Shown piece after piece: positions 24,817 to 34,480 of a DNA stretch of 64,000 nucleotides; within the stretch, counting starts at the first letter, position 1; the number at the start of each line of letters is the position of its first letter. Source of the DNA: Scytonema sp. UIC 10036. GTDB lineage: Bacteria; Cyanobacteriota; Cyanobacteriia; Cyanobacteriales; Nostocaceae. Made by a program: the position numbers and the translations under genes. Under the pieces are notes generated by a model. The model was not told where the DNA came from. It did no database searches and worked only from the letters and a program-made list of their open reading frames with translations. The stretch is from NCBI RefSeq assembly GCF_009725235.1, contig NZ_WJFC01000029.1, forward strand, positions 27,967 to 91,966. The letters are read 5' to 3'.

Positions 24817-27564
24817 TTACGATCCCCGCAGCGAAGCTACTAACTGACGAGCGAAGACAGAAATTGCTTCATACTTATCACTGTAGCGCTGCATAGTTTC
24901 TGTACGTGCGGATTGTTCGTGAGGGTTGTTAGCAACAACTGCTAATTGTTCAAATCCAGGATAATAACGACAGAAAGTATAAATCCCGTTGTCATCTAGC
25001 AACCATTGGCTGTAAACGCCTTCTTTGCGGGGGAAAAAACTTTCTGAGGCATTGCGAACAATAATTTCTCGAGGATATTTTAAAATATTTGTAAAACTAT
25101 CAACTGCTACTGGTTGGATGCGACCAATTAATCGCGTTGACAGGTTTTGCAAAATTTTAGATGATGCTTTGGATTTTGCAATGGTATCTGGGTCTTGTGC
25201 TGATAAAATAACCCTAATACCAGCTTTAGCACCGTTGGCACAGATTCTACCAACTAAACTAGCAATTTGTTCAAATTCAAAGAGAATGGGCGCTTCGTCT
25301 ATAAAGAATATTGAGGATGGGCTGCTTAAAGCGCGTCGCAATGCTGCTGAATACGCACTTAAAGAGAGTATTGCAGCATCTTCATTATCGGAGAGGTTTC
25401 TGAGAGCAAAAACCAAAAGGGGCGCATCGGTTGGGAAGCTGGAGGGAGCGGAAATCGCTTGTCCTACTCGGCTTGAAAGCCAAAACCGCAGGCGCAAATG
25501 AATTTGATTGAGTGCATCTTCAACTCTGCCTCCTATGGAATCTAGCTGTAGGTGTTCTGGAGAGCAAAATATGAGAAAATCGTGTAGGGTGGGGGTTTTT
25601 TGCCAAGCTTGAGTGCCAAATCCTTCTTCTATAGCTTCTCGATAGCGCTGTTTGATACCTTCATCAGTAAAGAAAGCTCCTAAAGCTAAGTTGAGAATGG
25701 AGCGCACTGTTTGTGTCAGGAGTTGATTTTCAGATGATGACCCTAAAATCATTGTCATGAGCGCTGATTCTAGGAATCCCACATAATCAAGCATACGATC
25801 GCGCTGTTCGTCTCTGGACAGCGATCGCAAATCTGGCTGTTCAAACAAGTTGTTCGATTGTTTGGAAATATCAAAATACGCCCCGTTCCTTCCCATAAAT
25901 TCCGTGTAGTCGGTGAAGGTAGAAGTCCCATCGGGTTTGGGGTAATCTAACGCTACCACTGGAATATTATGGGCTAAAGCTTGAGTTAAAATACCCGATA
26001 CCAACACCGATTTCCCAGCACGAGTTGTGGCAAACAGTGCTAAATTTTTATGCTGGTTAAACAAATCTAAATGAACGGGTGTTCCCCCTTCTTCTGCTAT
26101 CAACTCAAAGCCTCGTTTGTCGCCTGCTTTGGTTAGCGTTAAAGGCATTAACCCTTGCACTTCACTTGTTAAATAAAGTTGACGACGGTTGAAAGGTTTT
26201 GCTAGCAACCCCTCCCACACTATAGGTAGTGTTTGCAACCAAATTTTCCAAGCATACTCTGTTTCTCTAACAACTTGCGCCGGACGTTGAAAACAACTTT
26301 CTATATACTTTGTCGCTTCGTCTAACTTCTCTAGATTTGGGCGATGCACGAGAAGAGCTACAGATGTATAAATTGGTACTGCCCCTTCATACAATTGCTC
26401 TTGCGCCGCTACCGATTTTCTCAGCTTTAATTGAGCGTTGACATCGATAGTTTTGCTTTTTTCTTGTGCCGTCAAAGCTGTTATATTCGACTGCTTCAAA
26501 ACCCTTTGCAAAGTGGTTTTTACTAAAGCGGGGTTAGCCGCACTTAACTGACAAAAAATCTCTGTATCAACAATTGTTTCTCTTGCTAGTAATTCCCATA
26601 AATAGCGCAGTTGAGCAGATTTGTTTTGCCAACCACCGGGTTTTTCCAAAAACGACATCACACCAACAAAGTTATTGTTAACATGAACCCAACGGCGATC
26701 GGCACATGGTACACTAGACTCCATCAGCAATGTTGTACTGTGGAGATTGTCTATCAGCAATTTAGTACTCGCTAAGTCTGAATAAACTTGTTCGTGCAGT
26801 CCTTTTTCATCTAAAATTAGCAATTGAGGAATATCTATGGGCTGAGTGTCATTAAATCGCCTCCAGATTTCCTGCCAAAGTTCAACAGCAGTCAGAGGTT
26901 TAACATTCAATCCCATTTGGTTGGAAAGAAGCTGTTCCCAACGACGAAATCCTTCTTTGTAAGCAGTAGCGATCGTAGCTTCAGTTTGCTCGTTTCTGAC
27001 ATCTACGAAATCACCTTTGAATTTTAACCACCACTGTTCGCCTCTTGCCAAAAGTTTCTCTATCCAATCATTCGTTGCTGAAGCACTTGGTTCAACAGTG
27101 TACGTCACATACACGCGAAGAAATTTTGGTTTGCGGATTCCAGTACGAGTCAGTTCTTTAATACGAGCTCGTTCCGCCATCAGCAAATATTTTATATCTG
27201 GTGATGGGGCACGTTTAATAAGAGATGCCAGTTCTTGTTGTCGCTGTTTATCGGAACTAAAAGACCCCATGTGAAAGGTAATTCTTTCTTCCCCAGGAAT
27301 GTCTTTTAACCCGACCTCAATATTATTGCAAATTGTCTCGATTTGATCTGTTGTTAGGGTAGTATGAATACCTTGGCACTCAAAACCAAAAACAAAGCAG
27401 AATCTATCTTTCTGAGTGCCTTTTGTCAAAATATAAGCACCAATATCTCTACTATCAAGGGCAACACGAAGCATTGTGGCTAAATGTAGGGCATCTTCAA
27501 AAGGTGTGAGTCTACTTTCTCGACCCGCGATGCCTACGCTTTGTTTTCCTATTTTTTCTTTCAT
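24817..27564 (-). CDS. VirB4/TraC-like conjugation ATPase
   Basis: 915 residues, the energising ATPase of a type IV secretion apparatus at the inner membrane. The C-terminal RecA-like motor has Walker A TTRAGKS (513-519) in LALFATTRAGKSVLVSG, then VVALDYPKPDG, Walker B SIFFIDEAPIL, and the conserved sensor RVILSAQDPDTIAKSKA. The N-terminal 450 residues form the VirB4/TraC N-terminal domain. Length is typical. The start at 27564 lies inside the 3' end of the VirB3-like gene (53-base overlap), pointing to translational coupling. It is the only ATPase of the system in the window. Confidence 0.88.
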   Translation of the reverse strand: MKEKIGKQSVGIAGRESRLTPFEDALHLATMLRVALDSRDIGAYILTKGTQKDRFCFVFGFECQGIHTTLTTDQIETICNNIEVGLKDIPGEERITFHMGSFSSDKQRQQELASLIKRAPSPDIKYLLMAERARIKELTRTGIRKPKFLRVYVTYTVEPSASATNDWIEKLLARGEQWWLKFKGDFVDVRNEQTEATIATAYKEGFRRWEQLLSNQMGLNVKPLTAVELWQEIWRRFNDTQPIDIPQLLILDEKGLHEQVYSDLASTKLLIDNLHSTTLLMESSVPCADRRWVHVNNNFVGVMSFLEKPGGWQNKSAQLRYLWELLARETIVDTEIFCQLSAANPALVKTTLQRVLKQSNITALTAQEKSKTIDVNAQLKLRKSVAAQEQLYEGAVPIYTSVALLVHRPNLEKLDEATKYIESCFQRPAQVVRETEYAWKIWLQTLPIVWEGLLAKPFNRRQLYLTSEVQGLMPLTLTKAGDKRGFELIAEEGGTPVHLDLFNQHKNLALFATTRAGKSVLVSGILTQALAHNIPVVALDYPKPDGTSTFTDYTEFMGRNGAYFDISKQSNNLFEQPDLRSLSRDEQRDRMLDYVGFLESALMTMILGSSSENQLLTQTVRSILNLALGAFFTDEGIKQRYREAIEEGFGTQAWQKTPTLHDFLIFCSPEHLQLDSIGGRVEDALNQIHLRLRFWLSSRVGQAISAPSSFPTDAPLLVFALRNLSDNEDAAILSLSAYSAALRRALSSPSSIFFIDEAPILFEFEQIASLVGRICANGAKAGIRVILSAQDPDTIAKSKASSKILQNLSTRLIGRIQPVAVDSFTNILKYPREIIVRNASESFFPRKEGVYSQWLLDDNGIYTFCRYYPGFEQLAVVANNPHEQSARTETMQRYSDKYEAISVFARQLVASLRGS

Positions 27565-27889
27565 GGTGAGATTCTAGAAAACTTTTATAACGGGCAGTGC
27601 CTCTTGTCCAGGTCGGAACACCTATAAACTTACTCAGAAATCGCCAACTTCTACCCCCTGTTAATATCCACCAAGTTCCCATGCCCCACCCAGCAATTAA
27701 GATAGTCCACAACCATTTTTGCCATTCATCTCGGAATGCACCCCCAAAAAAGCCGTTAACAATCATGTAGGAGAGAAGGGCAATTATTGTCCAAGGAAAG
27801 ATTTGATCGGCAGGAATTGGTCCTAAGGAAGGTTGGCTTCCCAGAATTTGGTTGACAGGTCGAAATTCTTTGTCTCGGTCATCAGCCAT
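27512..27889 (-). CDS. VirB3/TraL-like small membrane protein
   Basis: 125 residues: a polar N-terminus, two hydrophobic helices (about 30-50, FPWTIIALLSYMIVNGFFGG; about 60-78, WLWTILIAGWGMGTWWIL), then a basic C-terminal tail (FLESHHERKNRKTKRRHRGS). Two-helix proteins directly before virB4 are usually VirB3/TraL. Overlap with VirB4 by 53 bases supports a shared complex. The identity rests on size, topology and position. Confidence 0.6.
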   Translation of the reverse strand: MADDRDKEFRPVNQILGSQPSLGPIPADQIFPWTIIALLSYMIVNGFFGGAFRDEWQKWLWTILIAGWGMGTWWILTGGRSWRFLSKFIGVPTWTRGTARYKSFLESHHERKNRKTKRRHRGSRK

Positions 27890-27904
27890 AACGCATCCCC
27901 AAAC

Positions 27905-28462
27905 TTAGCCAATGATAAAGGATGTCAACACATCAGCAATGGTAACAGCAATAACTACCAATAGGGGTGTTCTGGCTACGACTTGCCAATCTTCATCTTT
28001 ACGAACGGCATTCACAACGCCAATCAGGGCAACAGCAATGTAAAGTAAGTAAAGCGCTCGTATAACATTAAACACCAAACTCACTGCGGCTGCGGTTCCA
28101 CTTCCCTGTGGAGTCCCCTGAGTTAAATTGTTTTTGAAAAAGTTTTCCGCTTTGCCAAAAAATTGAGCTGCGGCTGGAACACTGAAGTAGTCTATCCAAA
28201 AGAAGCTGAGAATTGCAGCAATTGCTAGGGTTTGCAAAAGAATCAGCCAGTGTCTGGATATATGTGTTTGCTGTCCTATCTGTTGAATGACTGTTGTTGC
28301 TAAACCAATAAAAAGCAAGCAAAGCAGTAAAACAGGACTTTTCCAACAAATAACACTTAAGAAAACAGCACAGGTAAGCAAAAATGGCACAGACGCAAAA
28401 AAGTGAGCGCACCAACGTTTCACCCGATGGAATGATTCTTTTTGAAAATTTTTTACAGACAT
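27905..28462 (-). CDS. VirB2-like / polytopic membrane protein, first gene of the T4SS-like operon
   Basis: 185 residues with about five hydrophobic segments; the last two (NVIRALYLLYIAVALIGVV, then LLVVIAVTIADVLTSFIIG) are separated by a short polar loop (VRKDEDWQVVARTP) as in VirB2/TrbC pilins. The N-terminal three helices are extra, and no signal peptidase site is obvious. It precedes the VirB3-like gene by 15 bases. It may be a cyanobacterial pilin variant or a different small membrane component. Confidence 0.5.
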   Translation of the reverse strand: MSVKNFQKESFHRVKRWCAHFFASVPFLLTCAVFLSVICWKSPVLLLCLLFIGLATTVIQQIGQQTHISRHWLILLQTLAIAAILSFFWIDYFSVPAAAQFFGKAENFFKNNLTQGTPQGSGTAAAVSLVFNVIRALYLLYIAVALIGVVNAVRKDEDWQVVARTPLLVVIAVTIADVLTSFIIG

Positions 28463-29353
28463 GGACGAATTTTCCCAACCTTTCTATTAGTAACGACTTG
28501 CAAGCTGCTGTGCCTTTTTGTCGGTCTACCCTTCAAGTCAAGGCAAACCTCTCATTCTACCAATTAGCAGGGTATTTTGCTTGTATTTTATTATACATTT
28601 TAAAAGTTAGACAAGAAAACTAGTAAACAAGATAACATACTAAAGAAGAATTATTTTCTAAGTGGATAGCCTTGTCTATTTTAAAGCAACTATTAAATAA
28701 TTAAGATAGAAGATACAAGCATTAGACATAAAATCAGAAAAAATTGTCATTGGCTAATTACTAGAAAACAAATTTTTAGTGTACCGTGGAGTTACTAGTA
28801 GCATTTTTTAATACAAAATGTTGTATTTGTACGTAAAGACGATTCCGGTTAACTCCGGTTTCCTGTTACACTAATCTCAGATTCTATCAAATATTATTCT
28901 TTAATGACTTGAAAAGAAAGGACGTAGTTATTAATGACTGCATTACCTTCTCTTAACCCGAACTTTCTGACAAAATAAGGATGAAGGATAAAAGGTGAAG
29001 CACATTATCTTTCATTGTTTAAATAAAAAGAGTCACAAAACCAGAACTAGTTCCAGTTACACGCACAGTTACGGTTAGCGATCGGCAAGCGCTTTTCTTT
29101 CCCTTAGTCGATGCTGCCAACGTGGAGGTTTGACCTTGAGGCGAAAACTGGAGACATCTGTGCTAGCTGGTAACAAACATTGATAGGAATTAAGCCACAG
29201 TTAGACATTTCCGGAATCACTTGAGTTCTTGTGTACTTAGTACTAGAGTACACAATTAAAGTGAATAACCTTTGTTATGGGGTGTATTTTTCTTAACCAA
29301 AAGTATTCACAGGTTGTGTTTCTACCATCGCTACTCTTAGCCTGCAACGATTT
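28463..29353. other. 891-bp divergent regulatory gap
   Basis: It separates the minus-strand secretion operon from the plus-strand polysaccharide cluster, so both promoters must lie here. AT-rich, with one dyad at 29231-29253 (GTGTACT-TAGTACTA-G-AGTACAC) about 100 bases before the GT-C gene that could be an operator. No gene is supported; a plus-strand frame from 28384 overlaps the VirB2-like start and does not look coding. Confidence 0.5.
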
Positions 29354-30523
29354 ATGGTTGGTAATGGTATACAAAGACACAAAAAATCTTTGTTGTTTTT
29401 TTTAAGCATAGTTGTAGTATATACGGTATTATTCTTTGTTTCTAATCAACTCCGATTTGCTCCCATATGGGATGAAGGACATTTTTGGGAAACTAGCAAG
29501 CTGTTTAGCCATAGTCTGATTCCTAGTATGGATACCTTAAAAAGTTATAAGGAGTTGAATACTCCGCTTCCTTTTATAGTTTTTGGTGTTCTTGAGCATC
29601 TCTTTAATGGCGGCATATTTGCTGGGCGCTTGGTGAACTTTGTTTTCTCATTTGCGATCGCATTGCTGATTGGATTTTCTTCTAAAAATCCAACTAGAAA
29701 CAGTGTGTTGGCGGTTTGTGGACTTATGCTGTTTCCTTATTACCTCTGGTTGGGGACAGTTATTTACACAGATATTTTTGCCACGTTTTTTGTTTTACTT
29801 GGAGTTTGGTTTTACACGCGCTCACAGCATATCATTAGCTGTCTCGCTTTCATTTTAGCGATCGCATCACGTCAATATATGCTGGTATTCCCCGTGGCTA
29901 TTGCGAGTCATGAGTTGATTTCTTTTCTAAAAAATGGATTTCGGATGAGTCGTCGCTGGATAGCTCCGCTAATCGCTGCTTCATCTATTTTTATCTGGAT
30001 TTGGCTCTTTAATGGATTAGCTCCTTCCACAGCGATCTCACAACAAACAACTCCAGATGTTCAAAAGTCAATTTCGGCTTTTTCACTTCATTCAAGCCTT
30101 TATTTTCTAGCTTGTATGGGAATATATTTTGTCATTCCAGAGTGGATGTTGTTTAGCAGAAATTTGAATAAGCAAAATTTTTTCAACAGGAGAAATATTT
30201 ATATAGCTCTGGTACTGCTAGTATTATTTGTATTCTTTCCTCCGTTAGAAGCACATGGAATTCTGATAAAATTGGAAGGTTTTTTACCAAATGATTTCTT
30301 GAGAGTGGTTATATTTTACTGCTTTGCTGCCTTAACCTGTATGCGGTTCTCACGTATTAATCTTGCATTCTGGCTGGTGTTCATCCACTGTGGACTCATG
30401 CTGAAAGCTTATCCTTGGGATAAATATACTTTGCCATTGGTTGTAGTGTTCTGGTATTTGAAATCTGTTGATGCTTTAGCCAAAAAGGATATCAAAGAAC
30501 CCAGTTTCTTTGACAAACTTTAA
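29354..30523 (+). CDS. GT-C type membrane glycosyltransferase (ALG10-like)
   Basis: 389 residues with about ten hydrophobic helices and a short periplasmic loop after the first helix carrying acidic residues (APIWDEGHFWETSKLF), the place of the catalytic Asp in GT-C enzymes. The TPLPFIVFGVLEHLF and SRQYMLVFPVAIASHE segments recall the DIE2/ALG10 family of lipid-linked glucosyltransferases. It probably transfers a sugar from a polyprenyl-phosphate donor outside the membrane. First gene of the polysaccharide cluster. The exact family is tentative. Confidence 0.65.
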   Translation: MVGNGIQRHKKSLLFFLSIVVVYTVLFFVSNQLRFAPIWDEGHFWETSKLFSHSLIPSMDTLKSYKELNTPLPFIVFGVLEHLFNGGIFAGRLVNFVFSFAIALLIGFSSKNPTRNSVLAVCGLMLFPYYLWLGTVIYTDIFATFFVLLGVWFYTRSQHIISCLAFILAIASRQYMLVFPVAIASHELISFLKNGFRMSRRWIAPLIAASSIFIWIWLFNGLAPSTAISQQTTPDVQKSISAFSLHSSLYFLACMGIYFVIPEWMLFSRNLNKQNFFNRRNIYIALVLLVLFVFFPPLEAHGILIKLEGFLPNDFLRVVIFYCFAALTCMRFSRINLAFWLVFIHCGLMLKAYPWDKYTLPLVVVFWYLKSVDALAKKDIKEPSFFDKL

Positions 30524-30840
30524 TATTGACCTAAAAAATTCAGCGGTTTTGTAAAAAAATTGTAAATTTTGGTTAAAGAAATTTATTTATTGGTATAAAA
30601 ATTATAATAAGGAATAGACTCTCTCTGTAAATTTTTTAGAAGTGTCAAGAAAATAGCTCTAAAGCTAGTACAGATTGGCAGAAATAAACCCCCCATTTGA
30701 AATGTCTAAAACCCTGACACAACGGTCATTCAAAACTCAGAATTTGGAATTCCAAATTCGCCCAACAGTCTTAGAGACGCAAAGTCTGAGTGCATGACAG
30801 GGATCGCATTTGCCAAGTAAACCTATAAATTAGCAGAACC
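30524..30840. other. intergenic stretch with a perfect 20-bp palindrome
   Basis: GAATTTGGAATTCCAAATTC (30740-30759) is a perfect palindrome about 80 bases before the GT2 gene. The rest is AT-rich; no gene seen. The palindrome may be repeat-derived (same TTTGGA core as the heptamers) or an operator. Confidence 0.5.
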
Positions 30841-31884
30841 TTGGTGAAAAACGAGCCTTTGCTTATAGAGCCTAGTATATCGATTATTATTCCGGTCTAC
30901 AAAGGCGGTGAGAGTTTCCGTAAATGCCTGTCAAGTTTGGCTCAGTTTGCTCCAGCCAATGTAGAAGTCATTGTTGTTGTTGATGGTGAAGATGATGATT
31001 CTTGGCAAATAGCTCAAGAATTTGGGGTAAAGGTGCTGAAACTAGCTGTGAATGCCGGACCTGCACGGGCAAGAAATATAGGAGCACGTGCAGCAAAAGG
31101 CAACATTCTGTTTTTCATAGATGCAGACGTGGCTATATTGCCAAACTCCATAACTCAAGTGGAGGTTGCTTTCCATCGCCAACCAGGCATAGCAGCCGCC
31201 ATCGGCTCTTACGATGATGAGCCTGGTGAAAGCAACTTTCTCTCTCAGTATAAAAATCTACTTCATCACTATACTCATCAAACAGCGAACGAAGAAGCAT
31301 TCACTTTTTGGGGTGCTTGTGGTGCTATACGTCGTGAGGTGTTTTTTTCCCTAGGAGGCTTTAACGAAAGTTATCGCAAACCTTGCATAGAAGACATTGA
31401 GTTAGGTTATCGTCTAACCCGAGCAGGTTATAAAATTCGATTGTGTAAAGATTTACAGGTTAAGCACTTAAAACACTGGGGTGTAGTTTCGCTATTGAAA
31501 GCTGAAGTTTTTTACCGTGCTTTACCTTGGACTCAATTGATTTGGCGCGATCGCCAGTTAAATAATGACCTAAACCTTGGAGTATCTAGTCGTTTGAGTG
31601 TCATTTTAGTCTTCAGCTTATTAGGTGCTTTTATAAGCTCTTTATGGTGGGCTGGATTTTTAGCAGTGGCTATTGTCTTGAGCCTATTGCTACTAACAAT
31701 CAATGCTTCTGTTTATCATTTCTTTTTGCAGAAGTGTGGTTTTTGGTTTGCGCTGCGAGTCATTCCTTGGCATTGGTTTTATTACCTCTATAGTGGTTTA
31801 GCGTTCGCAATTGGAACAATTCAACACTTATCGTATCGATGGTTTTTACTCAGACCTAGTGTGTCTACTGCCTCAAGCAAATAA
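30841..31884 (+). CDS. family 2 glycosyltransferase (GT-A), membrane-associated
   Basis: 347 residues. The GT2 nucleotide-sugar fold is clear: ISIIIPVYKGGESFRKCL, VEVIVVVDGEDDDS, ARNIGARAAKGNILFFIDADVAI with the metal-binding DAD, and the acceptor-side FNESYRKPCIEDIELGYRL with the catalytic ED. Two C-terminal hydrophobic helices (LSVILVFSLLGAFIS, LLLLTINASVY) tether it to the membrane. The start is TTG 30841 or the adjacent GTG 30844. It is followed after 33 bases by the FAD enzyme, probably as one operon. Confidence 0.88.
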   Translation: MVKNEPLLIEPSISIIIPVYKGGESFRKCLSSLAQFAPANVEVIVVVDGEDDDSWQIAQEFGVKVLKLAVNAGPARARNIGARAAKGNILFFIDADVAILPNSITQVEVAFHRQPGIAAAIGSYDDEPGESNFLSQYKNLLHHYTHQTANEEAFTFWGACGAIRREVFFSLGGFNESYRKPCIEDIELGYRLTRAGYKIRLCKDLQVKHLKHWGVVSLLKAEVFYRALPWTQLIWRDRQLNNDLNLGVSSRLSVILVFSLLGAFISSLWWAGFLAVAIVLSLLLLTINASVYHFFLQKCGFWFALRVIPWHWFYYLYSGLAFAIGTIQHLSYRWFLLRPSVSTASSK

Positions 31885-31917
31885 CAAAAGATAACCTAAG
31901 AAACGAGACTTGTACAA

Positions 31918-33402
31918 ATGAAAAAATATCCTGTTGTCATTATTGGGGCTGGTCCGGCTGGTCTTACTGCTGCCTACGAATTGGTTAAGCAGGGTAAAGA
32001 GTCAATTGTCTTAGAACAAGCTGACAAAACTGGAGGAATTTCCCGTACAGAGGTTTATAAAGGATATCGCTTTGATATTGGCGGACATCGCTTCTTTACA
32101 AAAGTCTCAGAAGTACAGCAGCTTTGGCAAGAAGTTTTAGGAAATGATTTCATCAAAGTTCCACGTTTGTCGCGAATCTATTACCAAGGTAAATTTTTTA
32201 ATTATCCACTCTCTCCATTCAACGCACTCTCAAATTTAGGAATTATCCAAAGTTTCTTTATCTTACTCAGTTATTTAAAGACAAAACTTAAGACAAAATT
32301 CCGACCTGCTGTAGAGGCTGAGAATTTTGAAGAGTGGGTGAGCGATCGCTTTGGTCATCGCCTCTACAGAATATTCTTCAAAACCTACACTGAGAAGGTA
32401 TGGGGAATTCCTTGCACTCAAATCCGAGCAGACTGGGCGGCGCAACGGATACAAGGAATGTCTCTCAAAAGAGCGCTGATTAATGCACTGTTTGGAAGCC
32501 AAAACGCCAAAAGCTTAATCAAAGAATTTGACTATCCGGTGTTAGGACCGGGGATGATGTGGGAGAAATTTCACCAAAAAGTCGAAAGCTTTGGTTCAAA
32601 AGTGCTTCTGAACACTCAAGTAACCCGTATAGAACGTCAGGGTAATGTGATTAAGAGCATCACTGCAATGCAAGGCGATAAAACAATCCAAATCTACGGC
32701 GACCAATTTATTTCCACGATACCTGTGACAGCGCTACTCCATAAACTCACTCCTGCTGCACCTGACGATGTTCTAGCAGCAGCACGCGGTTTAAAATACC
32801 GAGATTTTATGATTGTGGCGCTCATGATTGATAAAGAACACTTATTCCCTGACAACTGGATTTACATTCATAGCCCGGAGTTCCAAGTTGGACGCATTCA
32901 AAACTTTAAAAATTGGAGTCCTGCAATGGTTCCCGACCAAAGTAAGAGTTGTTTGGGGATGGAATATTTTTGCTCTGTTGGCGATGATCTCTGGGAAATG
33001 TCTGACACAGAACTCATTGATTTAGCTAGCCGTGAGATTGTTGAGTTGGGTTTATTAGATAAGGAGTCCAAGATTGAAGACGGAGTTGTCATCCGCCAGC
33101 ATAAAGCTTACCCCGTGTATGACAGTGAGTACCGCCAGCATCTTCAAGTTATACAAAATTACCTGAAAACCTTTGAGAACCTACAAACTGTAGGTCGTAA
33201 CGGGATGCATCGCTATAACAATCAGGATCACTCAATGCTGACAGCAATGCTTGCCGTTAAAAATATCTTGGGTGAAAAGCACGATTTGTGGAATGTCAAT
33301 ACTGAACGCTCTTATTATGAGGAGTTTACAAAACAGGAATGGTCGAAAGAGGCATTAACCACAGATAATAACTTAACTTCAGTAGCATCACAGAGCTACT
33401 AA
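31918..33402 (+). CDS. FAD-dependent oxidoreductase, UDP-galactopyranose mutase/amine-oxidase-like
   Basis: 494 residues. Rossmann FAD motif VVIIGAGPAGLTAAYEL at residues 6-22, the second FAD signature GGISRTEVYKGYRFDIGGHRFFT, and a C-terminal NGMHRYNNQDHSM loop near the flavin. This family, common in polysaccharide clusters, includes Glf-like mutases and desaturases acting on nucleotide or lipid-linked sugars. Its neighbours suggest a sugar-modifying role, but the substrate is unknown. Confidence 0.82.
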   Translation: MKKYPVVIIGAGPAGLTAAYELVKQGKESIVLEQADKTGGISRTEVYKGYRFDIGGHRFFTKVSEVQQLWQEVLGNDFIKVPRLSRIYYQGKFFNYPLSPFNALSNLGIIQSFFILLSYLKTKLKTKFRPAVEAENFEEWVSDRFGHRLYRIFFKTYTEKVWGIPCTQIRADWAAQRIQGMSLKRALINALFGSQNAKSLIKEFDYPVLGPGMMWEKFHQKVESFGSKVLLNTQVTRIERQGNVIKSITAMQGDKTIQIYGDQFISTIPVTALLHKLTPAAPDDVLAAARGLKYRDFMIVALMIDKEHLFPDNWIYIHSPEFQVGRIQNFKNWSPAMVPDQSKSCLGMEYFCSVGDDLWEMSDTELIDLASREIVELGLLDKESKIEDGVVIRQHKAYPVYDSEYRQHLQVIQNYLKTFENLQTVGRNGMHRYNNQDHSMLTAMLAVKNILGEKHDLWNVNTERSYYEEFTKQEWSKEALTTDNNLTSVASQSY

Positions 33403-33492
33403 CCGTAATGGAAAAAATGGTAGGAGATAGAAAATTTAAATGTATTTTCTACCTTCCACCAAAACCTCAAATATCTCTATCAAAATAGATTG

Positions 33493-34413
33493 ATGATTAC
33501 ACAAAGTCCATTTGTTTCTGTCATTATCCCAGTTTTCAATGATGCTAAACGATTGAAAATCTGCCTAGAAGCTTTAGAAAACCAGTTTTACCCCAAAAAT
33601 CTATATGAAGTCATCGTTGTTGATAATGCTTCAGATACAAAGGAAAATATTGCCAAGGTAGTCGCTCAATTTTCTCAAGCATTTTATGCATATGAAAGCT
33701 TACCAGGTTCCTATGCAGCCCGAAACAAAGGAATCTCTTTGGCAAAAGGAGTGGTGATTGCTTTCACTGATGCAGATTGTATTCCCGTTCAAGATTGGAT
33801 TGAAAAAGGTGTGAAGCATTTATTACAAACACCAGGCTGTGGATTAGTAGCAGGTAAAATCGAAATTTTCTTTAAAGCTCGAGAGCAAGCAACACCCGTA
33901 GAACTTTATGAAAGTATTACAGCTTTTCCTCAGAAGCAACTTTTAGAAAAGCGCCGTTTTGGAGCAACAGCAAATCTTTTTACATTTAGAAGTGTTCTGG
34001 ATAAAGTGGGGTTTTTTGATACTCAATTGAAATCAAATGGTGATGTCCATTGGGGACAAAGAGTGTTTGCTCACAGTTATAAGCAAGTTTATGCGGATGA
34101 TGCTTGCGTATATCATCCAGCCAGACATTCTTGGCGACAGTTGTATAAAAGAACAATTCGTATGGCTGGAGGTGCTTATGATTTACAAAACCGAAAAGAA
34201 AATTCCTTTATTCAACGAAATTTAAGATTTTTAATAAATTTATCAACGGATTTAGTACCTCCTTTAATATTTGTGATTAATGCTTTTTTTGATTCCCGCC
34301 TGCAAGGCTTTGAGAAAAAAATCCAGGTTTGTATTGTTATGTTTTTCGTTAGATATATTAGCGCTTGGGAAAAGCTGAGACTAAAAGCAGGAGCAACTTC
34401 TGCCAGAGAATAA
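33493..34413 (+). CDS. family 2 glycosyltransferase
   Basis: 306 residues from ATG 33493 (the TTG just before it is not needed). GT2 signatures: VSVIIPVFNDAKRLKICLEA, YEVIVVDNASD, PGSYAARNKGISLAKGVVIA, FTDADCIP with the DAD motif, and the late SNGDVHWGQRVF. A C-terminal helix (LSTDLVPPLIFVINAFF) may associate it with the membrane. Part of the polysaccharide run; donor and acceptor cannot be told. Confidence 0.88.
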   Translation: MITQSPFVSVIIPVFNDAKRLKICLEALENQFYPKNLYEVIVVDNASDTKENIAKVVAQFSQAFYAYESLPGSYAARNKGISLAKGVVIAFTDADCIPVQDWIEKGVKHLLQTPGCGLVAGKIEIFFKAREQATPVELYESITAFPQKQLLEKRRFGATANLFTFRSVLDKVGFFDTQLKSNGDVHWGQRVFAHSYKQVYADDACVYHPARHSWRQLYKRTIRMAGGAYDLQNRKENSFIQRNLRFLINLSTDLVPPLIFVINAFFDSRLQGFEKKIQVCIVMFFVRYISAWEKLRLKAGATSARE

Positions 34414-34480
34414 ACTTTCTCAAAAGCTTTTCACTCATAATTTATGCATCACAAATCCAACTTAGTTTATAATTACACCA

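Noticed and set aside
24817..27564. VirB4-like protein as a HerA/FtsK-type DNA translocase
   Set aside because: The VirB4/TraC N-terminal domain, the VirB3-like overlap and the operon order favour a conjugation ATPase.
28384..28623. 79-residue plus-strand frame
   Set aside because: Overlaps the first T4SS gene start and has no family features.
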